Assembly: GCF_030818545.1 (NCBI RefSeq)
Contig: NZ_JAUTAH010000001.1
Span: forward strand, 1,245,001-1,309,000
Source: Brevundimonas sp. SORGH_AS_0993
GTDB lineage: Bacteria; Pseudomonadota; Alphaproteobacteria; Caulobacterales; Caulobacteraceae
Length of the DNA: 64,000 nt
Direction: 5' to 3'
The notes under the pieces: model-generated
Database searches by the model: none
Seen by the model: the letters and a program-made list of their open reading frames with translations, nothing else
What the model was told of the DNA's origin: nothing
Part shown: in pieces, positions 47,928-56,751 of the stretch
Layout of the letters: each line of letters begins with the position of its first letter
Numbering within the stretch: position 1 is the stretch's first letter
Position numbers and translations under genes: made by a program

Positions 47928-49391
47928 TCAGTGGCCGGCGGAGGGCGTCGATCCGGCGGCGGGCCTCATGGCACGGAAATCGACGTCGGAATCGGCGATC
48001 AGCCAGACCAGTCCGGCCCAGGCCGCGACGTTCTGGTTCAGTTGGGCCGGGTCGATCTTGTCCAGGGTGTCGTTGGCCGTGTGGTGCAGGTCGAAATAGC
48101 GCGTCCCGTCCTGGGCCAGACCGAAGAAGGGCACGCCCAGCGGCCCCATCGGCCCAACATCGACGCCGCCCTCGGTCTCCACCTGCTGGGAGGCCAGGAC
48201 GCCGATCGGATAGAGGACGCGGTTCGCGGCCTTCTGAAAGTCGGACCCTTGGGCGCCGGCCGGCAGCCGCAGGGCATAGACCCGGTCGGCGCCGAAATCG
48301 CTCTCGCCGGCGATGATGTGCTTGTCCAGAGCCGCCCCTTGCGCGCGGGCATAGACGCCGCCGCCGTCGCCCGTGCGGGACGTCGGCTGGGCCACTTCTT
48401 CGGAGCCGTAGAAGATGACCCGGATGGTGCGGGCCGGGCGACGGCTGCTGTCGGCGACAGCTTTGGCCGCCGCGACCGTGATGGCTCCGCCCGCCCCGTC
48501 GTCGATGGCGCCCGTGCCCAGGTCCCAACTGTCCATGTGCGAGCCCAGCACGACGATCTCGTCCGGGCGACTAGCGCCGGGCAGGTCGCCGATCACGTTC
48601 TGGCTATGGGTCTCGTAGGTCCGCGCGGTGGAGGTCAGGCGCAGCCGAACCGGCTGATCCATGGCGACCAGACGGCTGACCTGGTCGGCGTCGGGCGCGG
48701 CCAGGGCGAAGGCCGGGATAGTCGGCTTGCCATCGACATAACGGGTCGTGCCGGTGTGGGGCATCCGGTCCATGTCCGATCCGACCGAGCGCATGACGAA
48801 GGCCGCAGCCCCCTTGGCCGCCGCAACGCCCGGCCCGGCGCCGCGCACCCGCGTCTGGGGCCCATAGCCGGAGCCGTCCTGCATGGGCCGCATCTGACCC
48901 AGATCGACATAGACGATCTTGCCGCGCACGGCGGCCTCCGGCGCCGCCTGAAGGTCTTCGAGGGTGGTGAAGCGGACCACGTCCGCCTCCACCCCGCAGC
49001 GCGGCGTGGCGGGCGAATGCCCCAGGGCAGCCGCGACCAGGGCCTGCGGGTGTTCGCCGACGATGGCGGCCGAGCTTTCGCCCCTCTCCCAGCCGATCAG
49101 CGGGAATTCCTCGATGCGGACGTTCTGGAAGCCCTGGGCGCGCAGATAGTCGGCGGCCCAGGCGGCGGCCTGCCGCTCGGCCGGCGATCCGGCGGGGCGG
49201 GCGCCGAACCGGGTCGTCAGCTGGGTGACATAGTCCAGGGCGATATTGGAGCGCAGGGCCGCGTCGCGGATCTCGACGGCGCGCTGGATGGTGGCGGCGT
49301 CCTGCGCCTGGGCCACGGGTGCGGCGACGAGACCCAGCGCGAGGTTAAGCGTCAGGGTCAGGACGCTGGCGATCGACAGACGAAGGGACAT
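47928..49391 (-). CDS. M28 family metallopeptidase (copy 3)
   Basis: 487 residues with an N-terminal signal peptide (about residues 1-29, ending AQAQ) and no lipobox. It has a PA insert (VVRFTTLEDLQAAPEAAVRG, KIVYVDLGQM) and the M28 core: LGSHMDSWDLGTGAIDDGAG (His and bridging Asp), FYGSEEVAQPTSRT (Glu) and DLHHTANDTLDKID (late His). It resembles plasma-glutamate-carboxypeptidase-type members and is more distant from the two tandem copies near 20-23 kb. It probably hydrolyses peptides in the periplasm. Confidence 0.93.
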   Translation of the reverse strand: MSLRLSIASVLTLTLNLALGLVAAPVAQAQDAATIQRAVEIRDAALRSNIALDYVTQLTTRFGARPAGSPAERQAAAWAADYLRAQGFQNVRIEEFPLIGWERGESSAAIVGEHPQALVAAALGHSPATPRCGVEADVVRFTTLEDLQAAPEAAVRGKIVYVDLGQMRPMQDGSGYGPQTRVRGAGPGVAAAKGAAAFVMRSVGSDMDRMPHTGTTRYVDGKPTIPAFALAAPDADQVSRLVAMDQPVRLRLTSTARTYETHSQNVIGDLPGASRPDEIVVLGSHMDSWDLGTGAIDDGAGGAITVAAAKAVADSSRRPARTIRVIFYGSEEVAQPTSRTGDGGGVYARAQGAALDKHIIAGESDFGADRVYALRLPAGAQGSDFQKAANRVLYPIGVLASQQVETEGGVDVGPMGPLGVPFFGLAQDGTRYFDLHHTANDTLDKIDPAQLNQNVAAWAGLVWLIADSDVDFRAMRPAAGSTPSAGH

Positions 49392-49430
49392 GGACAGGCT
49401 CCGGAACAGGGAGCCGGACCCTGTTCCGAT

Positions 49431-49670
49431 TCAGCCGTGCTGGAAATAGGGTTCGACCGGGCCTTGCAGCTTGACGGTCAGGGCCTTGCCCTTGCGGTCC
49501 ACGCGGTTGCCCAGGGCCAGGCGCACCCAGCCCTCGGAGACGCAATATTCCTCGACGTTGGTCTTTTCCTCGCCCTTGAAGCGGATGCCGACGCCGCGCT
49601 GCAGCACCTCGGCGTCGTGATACGGGCTGGACGGATCGACCGAGAGGCGGTCGGGGGGCGTGTCGGACAT
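49431..49670 (-). CDS. DUF3297 family protein
   Basis: 79 residues, the usual family size. DRLSVDPSSPYHDAEVLQRG, VGIRFKGEEKTNVEEYCVSE and GWVRLALGNRVDRKGKALTV are the family blocks. It is a small cytosolic protein of unknown role common in alpha- and gammaproteobacteria. It appears independent, 39 bases before the M28 gene on the same strand. Confidence 0.93.
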   Translation of the reverse strand: MSDTPPDRLSVDPSSPYHDAEVLQRGVGIRFKGEEKTNVEEYCVSEGWVRLALGNRVDRKGKALTVKLQGPVEPYFQHG

Positions 49671-49789
49671 GGTTTCGGTACGCTCGGGTCGTGGGAAGGC
49701 GCGGTGATAGACGGACGCGCCGCGCCTGCCAACCGAAACCGCCGCCGGAAAGCCGTATGCCGGACGCTGCGCGTAGACTGCGGGAGGGC

Positions 49790-50707
49790 CTATTGCACCG
49801 TTTGACGCGGCTGGGCGTTGGCGGCGGCCGAGGGCTGATAGGGCTGAGGCGTCGTCGGGGCGGGCGTCGCAGCGGCCGGCTTGGGGGCCGGACGGCGCGC
49901 GGGCGGACGGGCGGCGGGGCGCGACGCGGGACGGCTTTGGGCCGTGCGGGCGCCCGGCGTCGCCGCAGAAGGCGTGGCGTTGGCGGCGGGCGTCGCAGTC
50001 GGCGCGGCCGCCGGACTCGTATTCTGGGCCGGCGTCGGCTGCGGCGGCGGGGTGGCGGCCTCGGCGGCGGCGGCGCGGGCGGCCATCTGCTGGGCCTGGA
50101 AGCGGGCCGCCAGCTTTTCCGTCAGTTCGCGGGCCTGGGGCGGGGTCATCTGGGACATGATGGCCGCCAAGGTGCGCGGCCGCATGGCGGCGGCGACCGG
50201 CAGGCGCACCCGATCCTCCAGCGACGCCATGACGGGCGCGGCGTCCTTGGGCCGCATGGCGGAATAGACCTGGACCAGGCGGTCGATCTCGGCCTTTTCG
50301 CGCTCGTCGACCTGCCCCAGCATCTGCTTCATCTCGACCTTCAACGCCTCCAGCGCCTTGACCTTGGCGTCCAGCTTCTGTTCGGCGGCGACCATCAGCG
50401 GCAGGGTGGTGGCGAAGTCCTGGTCGCGCGCGTCCAACTGGCTGCGGCGCTGCGACAGGGACTGGATGATCTTCAGTTCGGCCGGCGAAATCCCCGCCTG
50501 CTGGGCCAGTTGTTCCGGCGTCAGGGCGCAGGCGGTCGGCAGGACGGGCTTGGGCGCGCCGCCTGCGGCGGCTGCGCTTGTGGCCGCGTCCTCGGCCCAG
50601 GCCTTGGCCCCGTCGAACAGACCGGGCGCCAACCCGACCGCGCGCACGGCGACGACCCCGCCGATGGCGACGGCGATCAGGGGCAGAATGCGGGGGATGC
50701 GGGCCAT
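49790..50707 (-). CDS. MotE-like flagellar chaperone candidate
   Basis: 305 residues. An N-terminal hydrophobic segment (ILPLIAVAIGGVVAVRAVGL) precedes a coiled coil (SQRRSQLDARDQDFATTLPL, LDAKVKALEALKVEMKQMLG) and an MgtE-N-like helical part (VYSAMRPKDAAPVMASLEDR, AAAMRPRTLAAIMSQMTPPQ). A long Ala/Pro/Thr tail follows. This layout is that of MotE, a periplasmic chaperone for MotC in alphaproteobacteria. Its place behind DUF6468, fliM and fliL supports a motility role; the symbol is withheld because MotC is not visible. Confidence 0.82.
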   Translation of the reverse strand: MARIPRILPLIAVAIGGVVAVRAVGLAPGLFDGAKAWAEDAATSAAAAGGAPKPVLPTACALTPEQLAQQAGISPAELKIIQSLSQRRSQLDARDQDFATTLPLMVAAEQKLDAKVKALEALKVEMKQMLGQVDEREKAEIDRLVQVYSAMRPKDAAPVMASLEDRVRLPVAAAMRPRTLAAIMSQMTPPQARELTEKLAARFQAQQMAARAAAAEAATPPPQPTPAQNTSPAAAPTATPAANATPSAATPGARTAQSRPASRPAARPPARRPAPKPAAATPAPTTPQPYQPSAAANAQPRQTVQ

Positions 50708-50726
50708 GGACTAGGGCTTTCCGAAC

Positions 50727-51323
50727 TCAGGCGGCGAACAGATCGTCGTCGAGATTACGACGCGCGGCGTTGAGGCTTTGTTGGGCGGCATGGTTAGCGG
50801 ACCGTCCCGCCGTCAGGGCGTGAACGATGGCGGCGACATTCTCACGGCCCGCCGGCGCGCTGGCGCGCTGGCTGGTCGCGGGACCGGCCAGACCCTGGAT
50901 GCGTTCGGCCAGGGCGGCCATGCGGCGGGCGCGGTCTTCGTCCTCAGACGCCGACGCGGGCGCCGACGCGGGCGCGGCGGGCGGCGGCGTCTGGCGCACG
51001 ATCTCCAGTCGGGGGGTCGGCTCCTCGACGCGCGGCGTCGGCATCGGCGTCGGGGCGCGGGCGATCAGGGTTTCCAACTGCGCCTTGACCTCGCGCGCCT
51101 TGATGATCCGGTCGTGCAACAGGTCCGTTTCCTGTCCCGAAGCCCGCAGGGTCGCCAAGGCCGCCTCGGCGCGGCCGGCGGCGGCGTTCAGATCGGTGAC
51201 GGCCTGGGCGAAAGCCAACTGCCCCGCGCGCAGGGCCGAAAGCTTGCGCTCCAGCTTGACGCCATAGCCGACCGCCGCGACCAGCAGCAGCATCAGCACT
51301 GCGTCCATGATCATTCCAGCCAT
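50727..51323 (-). CDS. DUF6468 flagellar-locus protein
   Basis: 198 residues. An N-terminal transmembrane helix (about residues 3-22, MDAVLMLLLVAAVGYGVKLE) is followed by coiled-coil segments (KLSALRAGQLAFAQAVTDLN; LLHDRIIKAREVKAQLETLI) and a Pro/Ala-rich linker. DUF6468 genes sit next to fliM in many Caulobacterales and relatives. Its ATG shares one base with the fliM stop (TGATG). Role unknown, presumably in motor assembly. Confidence 0.85.
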   Translation of the reverse strand: MAGMIMDAVLMLLLVAAVGYGVKLERKLSALRAGQLAFAQAVTDLNAAAGRAEAALATLRASGQETDLLHDRIIKAREVKAQLETLIARAPTPMPTPRVEEPTPRLEIVRQTPPPAAPASAPASASEDEDRARRMAALAERIQGLAGPATSQRASAPAGRENVAAIVHALTAGRSANHAAQQSLNAARRNLDDDLFAA

Positions 51324-52366
51324 CAGCGGGCTCCTCTCAGGCGTGTGGCGGCTTCCGGGTTCAGGGGACCTTCGACCCGGATGGCGATATGCTGGCCCTT
51401 GCGCCCCATGCGGCCGGTCGTCAGCGGAATGACCCCCGCGCGGATCGACACCTCGGAGTCCGGCGTGGCGTTCAACATCAGGGTGTCGCCGACCTTCAGG
51501 TTCAATACGGTGGACAGGGGCATCTGCTGCTCGTCCAGAACGACGCGAACCTCGGTCTCGGTGGTCCACATCTCGGTCGCCAGGTGGCCCTCCCAGATGT
51601 TGTCGCGGCCGAACTTCTCACCCATGAACTGTTGCAGCAGCATCTTGCGGATCGGTTCCAACGTCGCATAAGGCAGCAACAGTTCGATCCGGCCGCCGCG
51701 ATCCTCCATGTCGATCCGAAGCTTGATCAGTATGGCGGCGTTGGCCGGACGCGCGATGGCGGCGAAGCGCGGATTGGTCTCCAGCCGGTCCAGGTTGAAA
51801 TGCACCGGGGTCAGGGGTTCGAACGCCTGGCGCGCGTCGTTCAGCACGACCTCGACCATTCGCTGCACCAGAACGCGCTCGATCGTGGTATAGGGACGCC
51901 CCTCGATCCGCAGGGCCGCAGTGCCCCGACGCCCGCCCAGCAGCACGTCCACGATCGAATAGATCAGGTTGGAATCGACCGTCAGCAGGCCGTAGTTGTC
52001 CAGCTCCTCGGCCCGGAACACCGCCAGGATGGCCGGCAGGGGAATGGAGTTCAGATAGTCGCCGAACCGGATCGAGGAGATGGTGTCCAGCGACACCTCG
52101 ACATTGTCGGACGTGAAATTTCGCAGGGACGTCGTCATCAACCGCACAAGGCGGTCGAACACGATCTCCAGCATCGGCAGACGCTCGTAGGAAACGAGCG
52201 CGGAGTTGATGATGGCCCGTATGCCGGACTTGTCGCCGTCGTCGCCGTCACCCAGATCGAAGCCAAGAAGGCTGTCGATTTCGTCCTGGTTCAGGACACG
52301 TTCGGACAGGCTGTCGCTAGGGTCGCCCAGGCCGCCGAACGGGTCGAGAGGCGCGGTCTCGGTCAT
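51323..52366 (-). CDS. fliM: Flagellar motor switch protein FliM
   Basis: 347 residues. The N-terminal CheY-binding peptide is LNQDEIDSLLGFD, followed by the middle domain (LLTVDSNLIYSIVDVLLGGR, TTIERVLVQRMVEVVLNDAR) and a C-terminal SpoA domain (MPLSTVLNLKVGDTLMLNAT, GRKGQHIAIRVEG). FliM is the C-ring subunit that receives the chemotaxis signal. It overlaps fliL (ATGA) and DUF6468 (one base), forming a tight operon. Confidence 0.97.
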   Translation of the reverse strand: MTETAPLDPFGGLGDPSDSLSERVLNQDEIDSLLGFDLGDGDDGDKSGIRAIINSALVSYERLPMLEIVFDRLVRLMTTSLRNFTSDNVEVSLDTISSIRFGDYLNSIPLPAILAVFRAEELDNYGLLTVDSNLIYSIVDVLLGGRRGTAALRIEGRPYTTIERVLVQRMVEVVLNDARQAFEPLTPVHFNLDRLETNPRFAAIARPANAAILIKLRIDMEDRGGRIELLLPYATLEPIRKMLLQQFMGEKFGRDNIWEGHLATEMWTTETEVRVVLDEQQMPLSTVLNLKVGDTLMLNATPDSEVSIRAGVIPLTTGRMGRKGQHIAIRVEGPLNPEAATRLRGAR

Positions 52367-53037
52367 TGATTGCCGACCAGCATTTCTTCGATCAGCACGG
52401 CGTCGACCTTGCCAGGGGCGGCGATCAGATTGACGCGGCGCAGGATTTCGGCGCGCAGTTGATAGGCGCCGGCCGAACCGCTGAGGTCTTCCGGCCGCAG
52501 TTCACGCATGAAGGTGGTGAACATGTCCTGCAGGCGCGGCATCTCTTCCTGGAGATGGGTCGCCACCTCGGCGTCGTGCGTCTCCAGGGTCAGCTTCAGC
52601 TTCAGATAGGTCGCCCGGCCGTCCGACGACTGGATGTTCATCGTCATGTCCGGAAGGGTGAAGAAGGTGACGCCGTCCGGTCCCGCGGCGATCACGCCCT
52701 GCGAAGGATCGGCCGCGCCGCCCTCTCCGCCTTCCCCTCCGCCGTGGCCGCCCTTCTTCTCTTCCTTCTTTTCCGGCTTGCCGTGCTCGCCGGCCCCCTT
52801 TTCGCCTTCCGCCCCATGCGCTTCGGCCTTCTTGGGCTGAAGCATGAAGAAGGCGGCCGCCCCCCCTCCACCCAGCACCAGAAGGGCGACGGGGGCGATG
52901 ATGAACAGCAGCGGCAGCTTCTTTTTCTTGGACCCGGCGGCCTCGCCCTCGGCGGCTTCGCCCGAGGCGTCCGAGACGGCGGGCAGGTTGGCGTCGTCCG
53001 CCGGCGCGTCGCCCTTCTTCTTGCCGAACTTGAACAT
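52363..53037 (-). CDS. fliL: Flagellar basal-body protein FliL
   Basis: 224 residues. A basic/acidic cytoplasmic N-terminus (residues 1-45) is followed by a transmembrane helix (LFIIAPVALLVLGGGGAAAF), a charged Lys/Glu/Gly linker, and a periplasmic domain (GVTFFTLPDMTMNIQSSDGR, TYLKLKLTLETHDAEVATHL). FliL binds the stator units and the rod. It heads fliL-fliM-DUF6468-motE-like, divergent from flgF; a candidate CtrA box lies 49 bases upstream. Confidence 0.96.
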   Translation of the reverse strand: MFKFGKKKGDAPADDANLPAVSDASGEAAEGEAAGSKKKKLPLLFIIAPVALLVLGGGGAAAFFMLQPKKAEAHGAEGEKGAGEHGKPEKKEEKKGGHGGGEGGEGGAADPSQGVIAAGPDGVTFFTLPDMTMNIQSSDGRATYLKLKLTLETHDAEVATHLQEEMPRLQDMFTTFMRELRPEDLSGSAGAYQLRAEILRRVNLIAAPGKVDAVLIEEMLVGNQ

Positions 53038-53085
53038 GCGCGCGCGCCCCGGAAATTCTCAGTGGAGAAGATCGACCGGGTTTGG

Positions 53086-53101
53086 TTAACGCGGCGTTTA
53101 C
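53086..53101. promoter_or_regulatory. Candidate CtrA box upstream of fliL
   Basis: TTAA-N7-TTTAC (TTAACGCGGCGTTTAC) matches the CtrA consensus TTAA-N7-TTAAC with one mismatch. It is 49 bases from the fliL start. Class II flagellar operons of Caulobacter, including fliLM, are CtrA-controlled. Confidence 0.65.
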
Positions 53102-53173
53102 AGTGGGCAGGTTTTGCCGGGCGCCGACCCGAGCTGCGCCGCTGAAACCCCCATCCCGCCTGAATTAACCGTG

Positions 53174-53189
53174 TTGGCACGGCCGTTGC
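53174..53189 (+). promoter_or_regulatory. Sigma-54 promoter of flgFGAH
   Basis: TTGGCACGGCCGTTGC is a perfect -24/-12 element (GG-N10-GC). The expected start of transcription is near 53201, just before the GAAGGAG ribosome site of flgF. Late flagellar genes in Caulobacter use sigma-54 with FlbD. Confidence 0.9.
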
Positions 53190-53218
53190 GAGACGAAGGG
53201 CGAAGGAGCACGCCTCTC

Positions 53219-53959
53219 GTGGAAAACGCCGCCTATATCGGATTGTCGCGTCAGATGACCTTGCGCCGCGAGCTGGACATCGTGGCCAACAACGTCGCCA
53301 ACGCCGACACCAACGGCTTCAAGGTCGAGCAGCTGATGGTCAGCGCCGAGGTGGGCGAGCGCGCCCGCAACGACTCCATTCGCCCCTCCGCCAGCTTCGT
53401 GCTGGACAACGGCGTGGGCCGCGACTTCCGCCAGGGCTCGATGGCCCAGACCGGTCGCCCCCTGGACTTCGCCATTTCCGGCGAAGGCGCCTTCTTCACC
53501 GTCAGGGACGGCGCGAACGGCGAAGCCTACACCCGCGACGGCGCCTTCACCACCGATCCCGAAGGCCGCCTGACCACCAAACAGGGCAAGCCGGTCCTGT
53601 CGGGCGGCGCCGAGATCGTGCTGGACCCTCAACTCGGTCCGGTCTCGGTCGGCGCGGACGGCGCCATCACGCAACGGGGCCAGGTCACGGGCCGGCTGTC
53701 GGTCGTGCGGTTCGACGCTCTCGGCGCCCTGGAGAAGGGCGGCGACGGCCTTTACCGCAACCGCTCCAACGCCAAGCCGATCGAGGCGGCCGACGCCCAG
53801 ATCCATCAGGGATCGCTGGAGTCCTCCAACGTCAACCCCCTGATCGAAATCACCAATCTGATCGAGATCAGCCGCGCCTACGAAAGCGTGACGCGGATGA
53901 TCGACAACACCAACGACCTGAGCCGTCGCGCCGTCGAGCGCCTCGGCAAGGCCGCTTAA
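53219..53959 (+). CDS. flgF: Flagellar proximal rod protein FlgF
   Basis: 246 residues from the GTG at 53219 (VENAAYIGLSRQMTLRRELD), with GAAGGAG upstream. N-terminal rod motif DIVANNVANADTNGFKVEQL, a middle domain, and the C-terminal rod signature GSLESSNVNPLIEITNLIEI with RAYESVTRMID. Upstream in-frame codons lie before the predicted sigma-54 start site, so they are not used. It is first in flgF-flgG-flgA-flgH. Confidence 0.96.
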   Translation: MENAAYIGLSRQMTLRRELDIVANNVANADTNGFKVEQLMVSAEVGERARNDSIRPSASFVLDNGVGRDFRQGSMAQTGRPLDFAISGEGAFFTVRDGANGEAYTRDGAFTTDPEGRLTTKQGKPVLSGGAEIVLDPQLGPVSVGADGAITQRGQVTGRLSVVRFDALGALEKGGDGLYRNRSNAKPIEAADAQIHQGSLESSNVNPLIEITNLIEISRAYESVTRMIDNTNDLSRRAVERLGKAA

Positions 53960-54012
53960 GGGAGCCCCTCAAGTCACGAGACGCCGAGCGTCGAGAGATA
54001 GGGAGACGAACA

Positions 54013-54801
54013 ATGCGCGCACTTCGCACCGCCGCCTCGGGCATGGCCGCCCAGCAGTTGAACGTGGAGGTCATCTCCAACAACATCGCCAACATGAACA
54101 CGGTGGGCTTCAAGAAGCAGCGCGCCGAGTTCCAGGACCTGCTTTACCAGAACGTCGAACGGATGGGCGCGCAGTCGTCCAGCGCGGGCACCGTCGTTCC
54201 CACCGGAATCCAGATCGGCGCCGGGGTCAAGGCGGGCGCCGTCTATCGCCTGACCGAGCAAGGCACGCCCAAGGCGACGGGCAACCCCTATGACATGGCC
54301 ATCGACGGCAAGGGCTATTTCCAGATCAGCCTGCCCTCGGGCGAAAAAGCCTATACCCGCGCCGGCAATCTGCAGGTCAATCCGGAAGGCCAGATGGTCA
54401 CGGACGACGGCTATCTGCTGGAGCCGGCGATTACCATCCCTCAGGACGCGACCAAGGTGTCCATCTCCAAGAGCGGCCTGGTCCAGGTGACGCAAGCGGG
54501 TCAGCCGGCCCCCACCACCGTGGGCCAGATCGAACTGGCTAACTTCTTCAACGAGGCGGGTCTGGAAGCGGTCGGGGACAATCTGCTGCTGGAAACGGCC
54601 GCGTCCGGCCCGGCCATCGTGGGCACCCCCGGCGACGTCGGCTTCGGCCAGATCATGCAGAACTACACCGAGGCGTCGAACGTCGACGCGGTGACGGAGA
54701 TCAGCGACCTGATCATCGCGCAGCGCGCCTACGAAATGAACTCCAAGGTCATCAGCACGGCCGATCAGATGCTGTCGGTCACATCGCAGATCAAGGGCTA
54801 A
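54013..54801 (+). CDS. flgG: Flagellar distal rod protein FlgG
   Basis: 262 residues. RTAASGMAAQQLNVEVISNN and IANMNTVGFKKQRAEFQDLL at the N-terminus, the FlgG-specific insert (VPTGIQIGAGVKAGAVYRLT), and C-terminal NYTEASNVDAVTEISDLIIA / RAYEMNSKVISTADQML. It forms the distal rod. It follows flgF by 53 bases. Confidence 0.98.
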   Translation: MRALRTAASGMAAQQLNVEVISNNIANMNTVGFKKQRAEFQDLLYQNVERMGAQSSSAGTVVPTGIQIGAGVKAGAVYRLTEQGTPKATGNPYDMAIDGKGYFQISLPSGEKAYTRAGNLQVNPEGQMVTDDGYLLEPAITIPQDATKVSISKSGLVQVTQAGQPAPTTVGQIELANFFNEAGLEAVGDNLLLETAASGPAIVGTPGDVGFGQIMQNYTEASNVDAVTEISDLIIAQRAYEMNSKVISTADQMLSVTSQIKG

Positions 54802-54805
54802 GATC

Positions 54806-55453
54806 ATGGGCCGTCTTCATCGCATCGCCGCCCTCGGCGCTCTCCTGGCCGCCGTCCTGCCCGCCGTGGCCGCGCCGGCCCTGGCCGCGCCGGTCGTGCT
54901 GCGCGCCAACCCCGTCGACGACGACGGCCACGTCACCCTGGGCGATCTGTTCGAGGGCGCGGGCGCCGCCTCGAACGTGGCGGTGGCCCAGCGTGTCGGC
55001 CCATCGGTGGTGCTGGAGGCTGGCCAGCTTCAGGCCATGGCCAGCCAGGCCGGACTGGAATGGAGCAATCCCAACGGCCTGCGCCGCGTGGTGGTGCGGC
55101 GCGCCCTCGCGCCCGCCCAAACCGCCAATCAGGCCGCCAATCAGGCCGCGCCCGCCTCCGCCGGCCTGGAGGCCGCCGCGCCGCAAGTCCGCGCCGCCTA
55201 TCGCCCGACCGGCGCGGGCCAGCAGGTCATCGCCCGCAACGACATGGTCCGCGTCATCTACCAGGTCGGCGGCGTGAACCTCAGCGTCATGGGCAAGGCC
55301 ATGCGCAACGCCGCGGCCGGAGAGCCGCTGGCGATCATGAACGTGTCGTCCAACCGCCTGATCGAAGCGGTCGCCACCGGACCGGGCCAGGCCGTCGCCG
55401 GCCCTGCCGCCGATCTGGCCCGCGCCAATCCCCAACAATTCGCCGCCCGCTAG
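54806..55453 (+). CDS. flgA: P-ring assembly chaperone FlgA
   Basis: 215 residues with a signal peptide (about residues 1-27, ending PALA). A SAF-like domain at the C-terminus (RNDMVRVIYQVGGVNLSVMG, AMRNAAAGEPLAIMNVSSNR) is diagnostic of FlgA. It guides FlgI polymerisation in the periplasm. Only four bases separate it from flgG. flgI itself is not in this window. Confidence 0.94.
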   Translation: MGRLHRIAALGALLAAVLPAVAAPALAAPVVLRANPVDDDGHVTLGDLFEGAGAASNVAVAQRVGPSVVLEAGQLQAMASQAGLEWSNPNGLRRVVVRRALAPAQTANQAANQAAPASAGLEAAAPQVRAAYRPTGAGQQVIARNDMVRVIYQVGGVNLSVMGKAMRNAAAGEPLAIMNVSSNRLIEAVATGPGQAVAGPAADLARANPQQFAAR

Positions 55454-55465
55454 GGAAACACAATC

Positions 55466-56194
55466 ATGAAGACCGCCCTGATCGTCGCCGCCTTCGTTCC
55501 TCTGGCCGCCTGCTCCACCGCCGTGGAGGCCGTGCGGGGTCCCGAACTGGCGCCCATCGGCTATCCGGCCGCCCTAGTGCCGACGCAGCAAGCCTATCTG
55601 CCTGCGCCCGTCCCGCGCGAGGCCACGCCCGCCAGCGCCAACAGCCTGTGGCGCGTCGGCGCGCGCACCTTCTTCGGGGACCAGCGCGCCCGCCACGTCG
55701 GCGACATCCTGACCGTGAAGATCGACATCGACGACCGCGCCCAGACGCAGAACTCGACCCAGCGGTCCCGCTCCAACGAAGTTTCGGGCGGCGTGTCGCA
55801 CCTGTTCGGACTGGAAAGCAGCCTGGGCCGCGTCCTGCCCGGCGCCTTCGACCCGTCCAACATGATCGGCCTGGAGGGAGGCTCCAAGTCGGCGGGAACC
55901 GGCTCGGTCAACCGCGCCGAGAAGGTGTCCTTGACCATCGCCGCCGTCGTCACCGACGTGCTGGCCAACGGCAATCTGGTGATCCAGGGTCGCCAGGAGG
56001 TCCGCACCAACCGCGAGGTGCGCGAACTGACCGTCGCCGGCATCGTGCGGCCCGAAGACATTTCCTCGGCCAACGCCATCAATCACACCCAGATCGCCGA
56101 GGCGCGCATCTCCTACGGCGGGCGCGGCGACATCAGCCGCATCCAGTCCGCCCCGGCCGCCCAGAACCTGGTGGAGCGGTTCAGCCCCTTCTGA
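55466..56194 (+). CDS. flgH: Flagellar L-ring lipoprotein FlgH
   Basis: 242 residues. A lipoprotein signal with LAAC (FVPLAACST); SLWRVGARTFFGDQRARHVG and DILTVKIDIDDRAQTQNSTQ, then LTIAAVVTDVLANGNLVIQG and NREVRELTVAGIVRPEDISS are the L-ring signatures. It forms the outer-membrane ring. It is last of the recognised flagellar genes, followed by a strong hairpin. Confidence 0.97.
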   Translation: MKTALIVAAFVPLAACSTAVEAVRGPELAPIGYPAALVPTQQAYLPAPVPREATPASANSLWRVGARTFFGDQRARHVGDILTVKIDIDDRAQTQNSTQRSRSNEVSGGVSHLFGLESSLGRVLPGAFDPSNMIGLEGGSKSAGTGSVNRAEKVSLTIAAVVTDVLANGNLVIQGRQEVRTNREVRELTVAGIVRPEDISSANAINHTQIAEARISYGGRGDISRIQSAPAAQNLVERFSPF

Positions 56195-56235
56195 CGCCGA
56201 GCGGCGGCCGACGACCGCCGTGGCCTATTGCAGTT

Positions 56236-56268
56236 CGCGCCGCGCCCGACGACATTCGGCGCGGCGCG
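56236..56268 (+). terminator. Strong hairpin after flgH
   Basis: CGCGCCGCGCC (56236-56246) pairs perfectly with GGCGCGGCGCG (56258-56268) around an 11-base loop. It ends in a short T-poor tail (GCCTTTCG), so termination may be partial. Confidence 0.6.
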
Positions 56269-56297
56269 GCCTTTCGCGTCGTCTGCGGAACCGACGC

Positions 56298-56741
56298 ATG
56301 GGTGTCCTTCTCCCGGCCTTGCTGGCCCTGGCGCTGCAAGCCTCCGCTCCGGCGGCGAATCCCGCCGCGGGCTGGACCTGGACCCTGTACGAGGGATCGG
56401 GGCCGCTGGTCCTGGCCAATGAACGGCCGGACAGCCCTGATCTGAAGACCACCCTGCAATGCCAAGCCGGCTCGGGCGTCGTCACCGTTTCGGTCTACGG
56501 CGCCGATCCGGCGTCGGGCTTTGCGCGGATCACCGCCGGTTCGGCGACCGCCACGGCCGAGGCGCGGGCCGGACGCGGCGGCAAGCTGGAGACCGCACTG
56601 CCGGTCGACCACCCCGCCTTCGCCGCCTTCGTCGTCGGCGGCAGCATGACCGTCACGGTCGGGGAAAGCCAAAGCGCCGTCACGGTCGAACGGCCTCACC
56701 TCGCCAAGCTGCGTCGCTTCGCCGACCGTTGCGCCGGATAG
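56298..56741 (+). CDS. Secreted hypothetical protein, paralogue A
   Basis: 147 residues from the ATG at 56298 (MGVLLPALLALALQASAPAA, a short signal peptide). The body contains WTWTLYEGSGPLVLANERPD, SPDLKTTLQCQAGSGVVTVS and a terminal LAKLRRFADRCAG with a second cysteine. The pattern is shared with the next gene. No family is recognised; position after flgH may be coincidental. A longer GTG start at 56220 lies inside the flgH terminator hairpin region and is rejected. Confidence 0.75.
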   Translation: MGVLLPALLALALQASAPAANPAAGWTWTLYEGSGPLVLANERPDSPDLKTTLQCQAGSGVVTVSVYGADPASGFARITAGSATATAEARAGRGGKLETALPVDHPAFAAFVVGGSMTVTVGESQSAVTVERPHLAKLRRFADRCAG

Positions 56742-56751
56742 GGAGTTTTCC

